DNA from: JACCTH01 sp963761985
GTDB taxonomy: Bacteria > Actinomycetota > Acidimicrobiia > Spongiisociales > ZC4RG35
DNA: 64,000 bases
NCBI GenBank assembly: GCA_963761985.1
Contig: CAVXIT010000010.1
Location: 1 to 64,000, forward strand
Direction of reading: 5' to 3'
In this document: positions 56,952-63,297 of the stretch, piece after piece
Numbering within the stretch: position 1 is the stretch's first letter
How the letters are laid out: each line of letters opens with the position of its first letter
The notes under the pieces: model-generated
Databases searched by the model: none
Seen by the model: only the letters and a program-made list of their open reading frames with translations
What the model was told of the DNA's origin: nothing
Made by a program: the position numbers and the translations under genes

Positions 56952-57146
56952 CTAGCCGCCGGAGATCACTGGACGGAGTTCGATGACGTCTTCGTCGGAA
57001 ACTGAATCCTCGATGGTGCAGAGCTCGCCGGCCCGGATGGCCAGGAACGATTCGGAAACGAGATCGAGACGTCGAAAGAGGTCACCGACCCGCTTGATGC
57101 CGTCGAGCTCGACCTCCCGACGAGGGTTGCGGAGGATGACTTTCAC
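56952..57146 (-). CDS. ttuB: TtuB-like ubiquitin-fold sulfur carrier ending Gly-Gly
   Basis: Ubiquitin-like sulfur carrier of 64 residues, starting at GTG 57,146: MKVILRNPRREVELDGIKRV, then FLAIRAGELCTIEDSVSDED and ends ELRPVISGG. The terminal Gly-Gly is the thiocarboxylation site. In Thermus, TtuB thiocarboxylate supplies sulfur to TtuA and can also be conjugated to proteins. The activating E1-like enzyme (TtuC/MoeB) is not in the window. It is followed by ttuA; its start overlaps the stop of the preceding small membrane gene (GTGA). Confidence 0.88.
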   Translation of the reverse strand: MKVILRNPRREVELDGIKRVGDLFRRLDLVSESFLAIRAGELCTIEDSVSDEDVIELRPVISGG

Positions 57147-57241
57147 TGGAAGAACAGGCCGAGTGCCGTGGCCACCGCCCCCAGGACCAACGCGGCCACG
57201 AGCAACCAAGCCATCACCCGGACGAATTTCTGATTTCTCAT
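57143..57241 (-). CDS. 32-aa single-span membrane peptide coupled to ttuB
   Basis: A tiny ORF below most gene-finder limits: MRNQKFVRVMAWLLVAALVL, then GAVATALGLFFQ. It consists of a short basic N-terminus and one hydrophobic helix. Its stop overlaps the ttuB start by four bases (GTGA), which supports translation. The layout (basic start, one helix, then end) resembles Prli42, the stressosome membrane peptide of Firmicutes, but the sequence match is weak. Its ATG faces a divergent gene across the dyad at 57,258-57,300. Confidence 0.6.
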   Translation of the reverse strand: MRNQKFVRVMAWLLVAALVLGAVATALGLFFQ

Positions 57242-57257
57242 GACCTCTTCTGCCAAA

Positions 57258-57300
57258 CCTAAGGCGATCGTGGTCCCTATACGACCACGCAAACCTTAGG
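57258..57300. promoter_or_regulatory. Nested dyad in a divergent intergenic region
   Basis: Two nested inverted repeats: CCTAAGG (57,258-57,264) with CCTTAGG (57,294-57,300), and inside them CGTGGTC (57,269-57,275) with GACCACG (57,283-57,289). The outer arms also read as the direct repeat AAACCTWAGG. The dyad is centred between divergent genes (57,241 minus, 57,336 plus), where an operator or a cruciform/terminator could act. No regulator is identified. Confidence 0.5.
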
Positions 57301-57335
57301 TACGCGCTGAGTACGGGACGGCGTAGGATCGGGGC

Positions 57336-57575
57336 GTGGATCCTTTGACGGCGGGCATCGATCGAACCTTGCGGGGCCTGAGGACAGGCGATCGCAAGGC
57401 ACTCTTTGGAGGGGTGACCCTTTTGCTTTTCGGGGTCTGGCGGAACCGCCGCAACCGGCCGCGGGAGGTCATCAAGAAGACGACGGTCAAGCCAGGCGAA
57501 ATCCTTGTGATCCGGGGAACCACGCTTGGTGAGGTGCGTCGGGAGCAAAGCCCGCCGCCAGTTCAGACTTTGTAG
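57336..57575 (+). CDS. Small hypothetical protein with one hydrophobic segment
   Basis: 79-residue ORF from GTG 57,336: MDPLTAGIDRTLRGLRTGDR, a short hydrophobic stretch LFGGVTLLLFGVW, then a strongly basic run (RNRRNRPREVIKK) and VKPGEILVIRGTTLGEV. It is of the actinobacterial type encoding a peripheral membrane protein with unknown role. Its 3' end overlaps the convergent YtxH-like gene by 13 bases. Frame and composition suggest it is real, but the function cannot be assigned. Confidence 0.55.
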   Translation: MDPLTAGIDRTLRGLRTGDRKALFGGVTLLLFGVWRNRRNRPREVIKKTTVKPGEILVIRGTTLGEVRREQSPPPVQTL

Positions 57576-57757
57576 ACCTCAACCATGGCGCGGCCCGACT
57601 TGCCTTTACGCCGTCCGAACAGATAGGCCAGCCCGACCAGGAGCGCGAGGCCGGCACCGGCTACCACCGCAGTGTTTTGCGCGCTCTCCTTGGTCTCATT
57701 CACGACGTTGGTGATTTCTCGAGCCTTCGCCTCGACATCAGCCTTACTTATCGTCAC
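57563..57757 (-). CDS. Small single-span membrane protein
   Basis: 64 residues: MTISKADVEAKAREITNVVN and ETKESAQNTAVVAGAGLALL, then VGLAYLFGRRKGKSGRAMVE. It has a charged helical N-terminus, a transmembrane helix and a basic tail. Such proteins commonly accompany the holin-like gene next to it in Actinobacteria (overlap of 14 bases). The role is unknown; membrane or cell-envelope function is suggested by the layout only. Confidence 0.6.
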   Translation of the reverse strand: MTISKADVEAKAREITNVVNETKESAQNTAVVAGAGLALLVGLAYLFGRRKGKSGRAMVEVYKV

Positions 57758-58049
57758 TCGTCAACCTCCAGACGATCAGGCCGGCGGCAGCACCGGCCAC
57801 CAGAGCAGTGAAACCGCGTGCGGCGACCGCCCACCAGGCCGTGTCGGGAAGGAGACGCCGCAGCAGCGCGAAAACTCCCAGAGTCAAAAGGATCGAAGCG
57901 ATGGCAAAGAGTGCGCCACCGCCGAGCCCGAACCCCGCATGCTTTCCCAGCTTCTTCGCAGGTTCGAGAGCCTCCTGCCGTAGGTACTCCTTCGACATCC
58001 CGACGAGGTCGCGGACGAGATCGGGTAATTCCTGAGGCCCCACTTTCAT
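57744..58049 (-). CDS. Phage-holin-3/YqjE-like two-helix membrane protein
   Basis: 101 residues from ATG 58,049: MKVGPQELPDLVRDLVGMSK, then an amphipathic helix (REALEPAKKLGKHAGFGLGG-like, read as RQEALEPAKKLGKHAGFG) and two transmembrane helices (GGALFAIASILLTLGVFAL; GFTALVAGAAAGLIVWRL). The arrangement fits the actinobacterial superfamily III holin-like family (Pfam Phage_holin_3_6). It is widespread and not proof of a prophage. It is divergent from the MFS gene at 58,105. Confidence 0.65.
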   Translation of the reverse strand: MKVGPQELPDLVRDLVGMSKEYLRQEALEPAKKLGKHAGFGLGGGALFAIASILLTLGVFALLRRLLPDTAWWAVAARGFTALVAGAAAGLIVWRLTSDDK

Positions 58050-58104
58050 CGACGCGAGGCTAACAACTCCTTTCGGCAAAGCCCCTACGCCTAACCTTGG
58101 CGCT

Positions 58105-59385
58105 ATGGGGAACCGGATCCTCGGTAAACGAGGTCGCCACCTCGACCCGGGGCTTGGTCCGCGTTTCCGCGCCTTCTTCTGGGGTCAAGCGATCTCCCAG
58201 GTCGGCGATTACGTCGCCTATCTCTCACTCCCCCTCTATGTCAAGTTCCTGACCGAGTCAACACTCAGCCTCGGTGTCACATATTCCCTCGAGATTGCCC
58301 CGGCACTGATCTTTGGTCTGCTCGGCGGCGTGCTCCTTGATCGACTGCCTCTCCGCTCGGTGATGGTCGTCTCCGATCTCGTGCGCGCCGGGGCTTTCTT
58401 TGCCCTGGGTGCTCTGGTCCTCGACCCTTCCCCATCCGGCCTCATCCCCGTTTTCATCGTGGCCTTCGTCATCGGGAGCTTTTCCTCGATTTTTCAGGGC
58501 GGCATGTTTGCGGTGATTCCCTCGCTCGTGCGGCCCCAGCACATCACCCTGGCCAACAGCCGCATTGCCACCAGCCAGCAGTTCGCCCTGGTGGTTGGGC
58601 CCTTGATTGCCGGCACCCTCGCCAGCACGGTTGGCGTCGCTCCTGGGTTCTTTTTGAACGGGTTCACATTCCTGATCTCCGCGGTCTCGGTGTTCATGGT
58701 CGGCCGCGTGCCGGTCCGGCTCGAAGCCGACGAACGAAAGAGCTTTGCCGCCGACGCCTGGCACGGACTCCGCTTTCTCTGGAACGAGCCTCGTCTGCGG
58801 GCTTCCACCATCGCCGCGGCCGCAGCCAACGGCGCGGTCGGCTTTCTTGAAGCGACCCTGGTGGTACTCGGCGTCGATGTCCTCGGTGCTACCGAAGCCG
58901 AGCTGGGATTGCTATTCGCGTTCCTGGGCGTGGGCGGGATCATCGGTGCGGTGTTCGCGCCCTGGTTCATCAAGCGTTACGGGCTCGGCCGGGTCCTGAC
59001 GCTCGGCTTGATGCTGTTCGGAGTCAGCTTCTTCGTCGTCCTTCGGCTCAGCTTCGGCTGGATCGCCCTCCTTCTCTTCAGTGTGATGTTCATTGGCCTC
59101 TCCCTGGTCAATGTTCCCCTCTTCACCATCCGCCAGACCTATACCCCGCCGATGATGTTGGGCCGCGTGATCTCGGCTGCGCGCACAATCGGTTGGTCCA
59201 CCCTGCCCGTCGGTGCGTTGGTCGGTACGGCGATCGCCGATTCGACTGGCTACGAGCGAGTTGCGCAAGTAGCGCCGTTGCTATTGGTGATCACCGGCTT
59301 TGGCCTTCTCTTCAGCTCGATCTGGCGCGACACCTTCGGCCCCGGACAGACCCTTGCCAGAGTGGCAAAACCATCTAGCTCGTGA
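58105..59385 (+). CDS. MFS transporter
   Basis: 12-helix major facilitator protein, 426 aa. It begins FRAFFWGQAISQVGDYVAYL, with GGVLLDRLPLRSVMVVSDLV (motif A region) and later FLGVGGIIGAVFAPWFIKRY and FTIRQTYTPPMMLGRVISAA. The pattern matches the enterobactin/macrolide exporter-like EntS/MefA group (MFS_3). The substrate is unknown. The start ATG is 55 bp from the divergent holin-like gene; no obvious Shine-Dalgarno is seen, so leaderless translation is possible. Confidence 0.88.
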   Translation: MGNRILGKRGRHLDPGLGPRFRAFFWGQAISQVGDYVAYLSLPLYVKFLTESTLSLGVTYSLEIAPALIFGLLGGVLLDRLPLRSVMVVSDLVRAGAFFALGALVLDPSPSGLIPVFIVAFVIGSFSSIFQGGMFAVIPSLVRPQHITLANSRIATSQQFALVVGPLIAGTLASTVGVAPGFFLNGFTFLISAVSVFMVGRVPVRLEADERKSFAADAWHGLRFLWNEPRLRASTIAAAAANGAVGFLEATLVVLGVDVLGATEAELGLLFAFLGVGGIIGAVFAPWFIKRYGLGRVLTLGLMLFGVSFFVVLRLSFGWIALLLFSVMFIGLSLVNVPLFTIRQTYTPPMMLGRVISAARTIGWSTLPVGALVGTAIADSTGYERVAQVAPLLLVITGFGLLFSSIWRDTFGPGQTLARVAKPSSS

Positions 59386-59462
59386 TTCCACGAAATCTGG
59401 TTGTTGCGGAATATCGTTAGCGCCACGTAGGGACAACGTGTCCGCGACGAAAGCGAGGATGA

Positions 59463-59597
59463 GTGGCTGCAAAGAAGAAGGCTGCCAAGAAGGCCCCGGC
59501 CAAGAAGGGCGCCGCCAAGAAGGGCGCCGCCAAGAAGAGTGCGGCTAAGAAGGCTCCAGCCAAGAAGGCCGCAAAGAAGACAGCCAAAAAGAGATAG
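59463..59597 (+). CDS. 44-aa Lys/Ala/Pro-rich basic protein (histone H1-tail-like)
   Basis: A very short gene starting at GTG 59,463 with an AGGA site just upstream. The product is a series of AAKK and PAKK units (MAAKKKAAKKAPAKKGAAKK and onward to AAKKTAKKR), with a net charge of roughly +20. The DNA has a 15-bp tandem repeat (AAGAAGGGCGCCGCC twice near 59,502-59,531). Stand-alone tails like this resemble the C-terminal part of actinobacterial HupB/histone-like proteins and may bind DNA or RNA. A strong terminator follows. Confidence 0.65.
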   Translation: MAAKKKAAKKAPAKKGAAKKGAAKKSAAKKAPAKKAAKKTAKKR

Positions 59598-59620
59598 TTA
59601 GCCCCGCTAACCAAATACTG

Positions 59621-59649
59621 AGCGTCCCCATCCTCAGGATGGGGACGCT
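59621..59649 (+). terminator. Strong intrinsic-type hairpin
   Basis: AGCGTCCCCATCC-TCA-GGATGGGGACGCT forms a perfect 13-bp stem with a three-base loop, 23 bases after the stop of the basic protein gene. No long T-run follows (TTGCGTT), as is common for actinobacterial terminators. It may also serve the convergent membrane gene whose stop is at 59,660. Confidence 0.8.
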
Positions 59650-59659
59650 TGCGTTAGGC

Positions 59660-60430
59660 CTAGACCCTTCCGCTCACCGGGCGTACGCGATAGGACGTCT
59701 CCGTCCTGGTACGCACTGCCAGGAGTGTGGCCAAACCTATGCCACTCGCCGAGAGGATGCCCGCCAGGTTCCCGACCGCGATCCCGGCCACGGCCCCGAC
59801 GACGCCCAGGACGAGGATCATTCCCCTCCGCACCGGCTGGCGCCATTGCTCGAAATGACGATGAAATGCCGCCATCGATTCTCGATCTTTGATCTCAGAG
59901 GCAGAGAAGACGGCCATCCCTCGAATCAGACCGAAGACTGCGCCCAACAAGAGAGCATTTACCGCTGAATTGCCGATGGCTCCCGCAATTGCGAGCCAAT
60001 AGACACCAGCGGTCATGATGTAAGTCGACAGCCCGAAGCCGATCTGCCAGCCAAAACCGGCTCCATAGACCCACGCCCGGTAGCGATCGAGCCAATGCTC
60101 ATTGACCTGGCGGTCGTGGCCCGGCAGCTGGAAGCCGCCCAACCTGCCGTCCGAGGCAACCGCGATGAGCGCCGCCAGTGCCAGGATTAGGAGCTGCTGG
60201 CCCTCGGTGATCGGGGCGATAAGCATGCCGAGAATGGCCATCAACGCTCCCAGCGTCAGTCCCCCAGCGAGAGCCCCGAGGAGATACCACCAGGCGGTGA
60301 CCGAGAAGCGGTGACCGCGACTCGCTTCCGTGATCGGCGTGATGGTCGAGAGCATTGAGACTCCGCACGGCGACCAGGTGCTGCGCACCGCCGCTGCCAC
60401 CGCCACCACCATCGCCAGGAGAAACGTCAC
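59660..60430 (-). CDS. Polytopic membrane protein with WSPCG motif
   Basis: 256 residues, six or more transmembrane helices. It starts MTFLLAMVVAVAAAVRSTWS, contains WSPCGVSMLSTITPITEASR, WWYLLGALAGGLTLGALMAI, LILALAALIAVASDGRLGGF, WVYGAGFGWQIGFGLSTYIM and LLLGAVFGLIRGMAVF. The WSPCG followed by helices is reminiscent of the DsbD/CcdA-type transmembrane redox family, but only the single cysteine is clear. I would call it a membrane protein of unknown function. It ends 10 bp from the terminator at 59,621. Confidence 0.6.
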   Translation of the reverse strand: MTFLLAMVVAVAAAVRSTWSPCGVSMLSTITPITEASRGHRFSVTAWWYLLGALAGGLTLGALMAILGMLIAPITEGQQLLILALAALIAVASDGRLGGFQLPGHDRQVNEHWLDRYRAWVYGAGFGWQIGFGLSTYIMTAGVYWLAIAGAIGNSAVNALLLGAVFGLIRGMAVFSASEIKDRESMAAFHRHFEQWRQPVRRGMILVLGVVGAVAGIAVGNLAGILSASGIGLATLLAVRTRTETSYRVRPVSGRV

Positions 60431-60444
60431 TCCGACAACTTAGT

Positions 60445-61354
60445 TCAGACCGGCACCGCTAAAGCCACTGTTAATCCGGAATCGACGGCGCCACTGATCG
60501 TGCCGAGTTGACGCTCAGCTCCATCCTCGGCGAAGACCATGTCGCTTTCGAGACTCACTTGTGAGAAGGTTTCGATGCTGGACTCGTAGCCGCCCATCGC
60601 GTAGACCTCGGCGCAGATGTCTGCCGGCAAAGCGATTTGAGAGGTAGCGATCTTGTTGTCCGCATCAGTCGCGGAAGCGAGGTCCGGGTACACCTCAAAA
60701 TGGATGTGCGGCCAGCGCCCTGAATAACAGGCGGGGAAGATCGAGGCAAAGCGAACGGTGCCGTTGGCGTCGGCCTCCTGCACACCGCGGAGATAGTTCT
60801 GGTCGGTTGCACCCTCCGAGTACAGCGAGTAGCGGCCGGCGGCGTCGCACTGCCAGGAGTAGACCGCGGCGCCGGCATAAGGCGCGCAATCGTTTGCCAG
60901 ATCGAGCACCGTGTACTGAATGGCCAGTGGCACGCCAGTCGCGGTGCCGCTCAAGCCGCCAAAGCTCGAGGTGATGTCCGAGCGGACGACATCTTCGGTG
61001 GTCAGGACGTTGGGTCCGTTGCTGCCGTCGCCGGGATAAGGCCCTTGTGTCTCCTCAGGGATGACTTCGCATTCCGTGTCGGGCACCTCGATGGTGTCGG
61101 AAGTGCCGATGGTTGTCTACGACCGCGGCGGTCGTGCCGGTGGTCGCCGCACCTGCGGAGGCCGTTGCGGCGGTCCGCGTCGACAGCAGTGTCGTCGTTA
61201 CCGCTCCCCCACCGCCGCAGCTGATGATGGCCAACAAGCTCGACCCCGCGAGCACCCGCAGGGCCTGCCGGCGGTTGATAAGTGTGGAGAGGTCGTACTG
61301 GAGCCCCCGGTCGTACTCGGGAAGCTCGAGAGGATCATGGTGATCGAGTTTCAT
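60445..61354 (-). CDS. Tat-lipoprotein intradiol ring-cleavage dioxygenase, one frameshift
   Basis: Non-haem iron(III) dioxygenase of the catechol/protocatechuate type. The N-terminus has NRRQALRVLAGSSLLAIISC, a twin-arginine signal ending in a lipobox-type cysteine. A frameshift near 61,113 separates it from the core: EETQGPYPGDGSN, YSWQCDAAGRYSLYSEGATD, FASIFPACYSGRWPHIHFEVY with the conserved Tyr and His ligands. The corrected length is about 302 residues. The substrate is an aromatic diol, possibly extracellular; surface-attached members are known in Streptomyces. Confidence 0.83.
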
Positions 61355-61439
61355 GACGGGGATTGAAACTTCAGACTCTGGGAACGCGCTGAGAAATCCG
61401 CAACCCGATCAGAACGCGAAAAATATCCTTCAGATTCAG

Positions 61440-61468
61440 GTGACAAATTCAAAACCGATGGGTATAAA
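61440..61468 (+). promoter_or_regulatory. Sigma-70-type promoter for the antiporter gene
   Basis: GTGACA (61,440-61,445) and TATAAA (61,463-61,468) are spaced by 17 bases, close to the -35/-10 consensus. The predicted transcription start near 61,475 lies just before the hairpin at 61,477-61,518 and about 78 bp before the antiporter ATG. This is the clearest promoter I see in the window. Confidence 0.65.
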
Positions 61469-61476
61469 GCAGTCAT

Positions 61477-61518
61477 CAGATCCCGGAGTTGAGACCTCGG
61501 TCTCGACACCGGGATCTG
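61477..61518 (+). promoter_or_regulatory. Long stem-loop in the antiporter 5' leader
   Basis: CAGATCCCGG pairs with CCGGGATCTG (10 bp); after an A/A mismatch, GTTGAGAC pairs with GTCTCGAC (8 bp, one T-G) around a CTCG loop. It starts at the predicted transcript 5' end and is followed by TGTTTT. It could stabilise the mRNA, act as an attenuator, or be a bidirectional terminator. It does not look like a known riboswitch. Confidence 0.6.
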
Positions 61519-61552
61519 TGTTTTCCGTCCCAAAGCTGTTTCCCTAAGCCCG

Positions 61553-63017
61553 ATGGCAACGGTCGCCCCTCTCTTCGTGGTCGCCCTCCTCCTCCTGGCC
61601 GGGGTGCTGGCGGGGAAGATTTCCGGCCGTTTCGGCATACCCGCCCTTCTCCTGTTCCTGATCATCGGGATGGCCGCGGGCTCGGACGGTCCGGGCGGGA
61701 TCGAATTCATCGATGCCTCGTTGACCAGCCAAGTGGGCTCGCTGGCTCTCGCCTTCATTCTCTTCTCCGGAGGGCTCGACACCCGCTGGAGCCAAGTCAA
61801 GCCGGTGCTGGTGCCCGGGCTCTCGCTGGCGACTATCGGCACCGTGGTTACCGCCGCCGTCGCCGGGGTCGCGGCGAGCGTCATCTTCGACTTCCCGATC
61901 CTGGTGGGTCTGCTGGTCGGGGTCATCGTTGCCCCCACCGATGCTGCCGCTGTCTTCTCCGTTTTGCGCGCCCGCAGCATCGGTTTGCGGCGGGGCCTGC
62001 GACCTTTGCTCGAGTTCGAGTCGGCCAGCAATGACCCGATCGCCGTCATACTCACCATCGGGATCACCGAGCTCATCGTATCCCCAGGAGCCTCAGCCAC
62101 CTCGCTCGCCTTTCTGGTGCATCAGGCAATTCGTCCTCGGGGGCGTAATCGGGTTACTGCTCGCGCAGGGCGCGATCTGGCTGATCAATCGCCTCCGACT
62201 CGAGTATGAGGGGCTCTATCCGGTGCTCACCGTGGCGATTGTGTTGTTGGTCTTTTCCGCGACCACTGCGGTCGAAGGCAGCGGATTCCTGGCGGTCTAC
62301 CTCGCCGGCCTCAGCATGTCCCGTCACCGGCTGGTGCACAAAAGGACGATCGGCAGGTTCCATGACGGCGTCAGCTGGCTGATGCAGATCGCCATGTTTC
62401 TTTTGCTCGGGCTCCTCGTATTCCCGTCAGACCTGCCTGCGGTGGCCCTGCCGGGTCTCGGCCTGGCGCTGATCCTGATGTTTCTCGCCCGGCCCCTGGC
62501 GGTGTTCGTGGCGCTGGCCTTCTTTCACTTCACCTGGCGAGACAAGGCGCTCCTCGCCTGGGTGGGGTTACGGGGAGCCGTGCCGATTGTCCTCGCCACG
62601 TTCCCGCTCGCGGCCGGAATTGCCAGCGCCGACACCATCTTCCACGCGGTGTTCTTCGTCGTTTTCCTCTCGCTGGCTGTCCAGGGAACCACCATCTCAA
62701 CGGTTGCCGGCTGGCTTCGCCTCGGCAAGAACACGATCGAGTCCGACCGGCCCGAGCTCATCACGGGGGGCCAATTGCGCCGTTCGCTGGTGGAGATCGA
62801 GGTCCCGCACGGCTCCTGGGTCGGCGGGCATCGGATCGTCGAGCTCGACCTGCCGCCGGGGACGTGGGTCTCACTGATCGCCCGCGACGACCGCTACCTC
62901 GTGCCCCAGGGTCCGACCGTTCTCCATGCCGGTGATCGCCTCACGGTTTTGGCTTCGACAGCTGAGGCTGAGCGGATTAGGTCAGTGTTCGACCTGGAGC
63001 GGTCGCCCCGCCGCTAA
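61553..63017 (+). CDS. CPA-family cation/proton antiporter with TrkA-C domain, one frameshift
   Basis: Membrane antiporter of the NhaP2/CvrA type. It has about 12 helices: GKISGRFGIPALLLFLIIGM, ALAFILFSGGLDTRWSQVK, VIVAPTDAAAVFSVLRARS (the DA motif of the ion site), ESASNDPIAVILTIGITEL with the conserved ND, then after a frameshift at about 62,128 (one extra A) FVLGGVIGLLLAQGAIWLIN, WLMQIAMFLLLGLLVFPS and ALLAWVGLRGAVPIVLATFP. The C-terminal TrkA-C/RCK_C domain (RSLVEIEVPHGSWVGG, VLHAGDRLTVLAST) suggests nucleotide or ligand gating and points to K+ or Na+ transport. Its stop overlaps the DUF4287 stop. Confidence 0.87.
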
Positions 63018-63250
63018 TGCCGATCGTCGGCCAGAGTCGAGGCCACCAACGCGGTCGCATGGCCGTGCCCAATCCCGAATTCCGCTTTGAGCCAGTCGAC
63101 CAGCTCCTTGTGCTTGGTCAGACCGCTCTCGCGGATGAGTTGTTTCCATTCGTCGATGGGCCGGCCGTACTGCTTCTCGATCGATGGAAAGTACGAGGCG
63201 GGACCGGTCACCGGCTTCTGCGCAAGCTTGGGCTTCTTGCTCGTGGGCAT
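63014..63250 (-). CDS. DUF4287-domain protein
   Basis: 78-residue protein: MPTSKKPKLAQKPVTGPASY, then FPSIEKQYGRPIDEWKQLIR, TKHKELVDWLKAEFGIGHGH and ATALVASTLADDRH. The (F)PSIExKYGRP(I/M)xEW pattern with GxGHGxAxAL is the DUF4287 signature, common in Actinobacteria and soil bacteria with no established function. It is convergent with the antiporter gene; the stops overlap by four bases. Confidence 0.8.
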   Translation of the reverse strand: MPTSKKPKLAQKPVTGPASYFPSIEKQYGRPIDEWKQLIRESGLTKHKELVDWLKAEFGIGHGHATALVASTLADDRH

Positions 63251-63297
63251 TTTTCTAGCCGTCCCCTTTTCGGGCCGTCAAGGTGTAGCCGGAGAGG

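Noticed and set aside
57744..58049. Prophage evidence from the holin-like gene
   Set aside because: The domain is common in Actinobacteria chromosomes, and no lysin, capsid, terminase or integrase gene is nearby.
61477..61518. c-di-AMP (ydaO) riboswitch upstream of the antiporter
   Set aside because: The leader is a single short hairpin; the long conserved multi-helix core of that riboswitch is absent.
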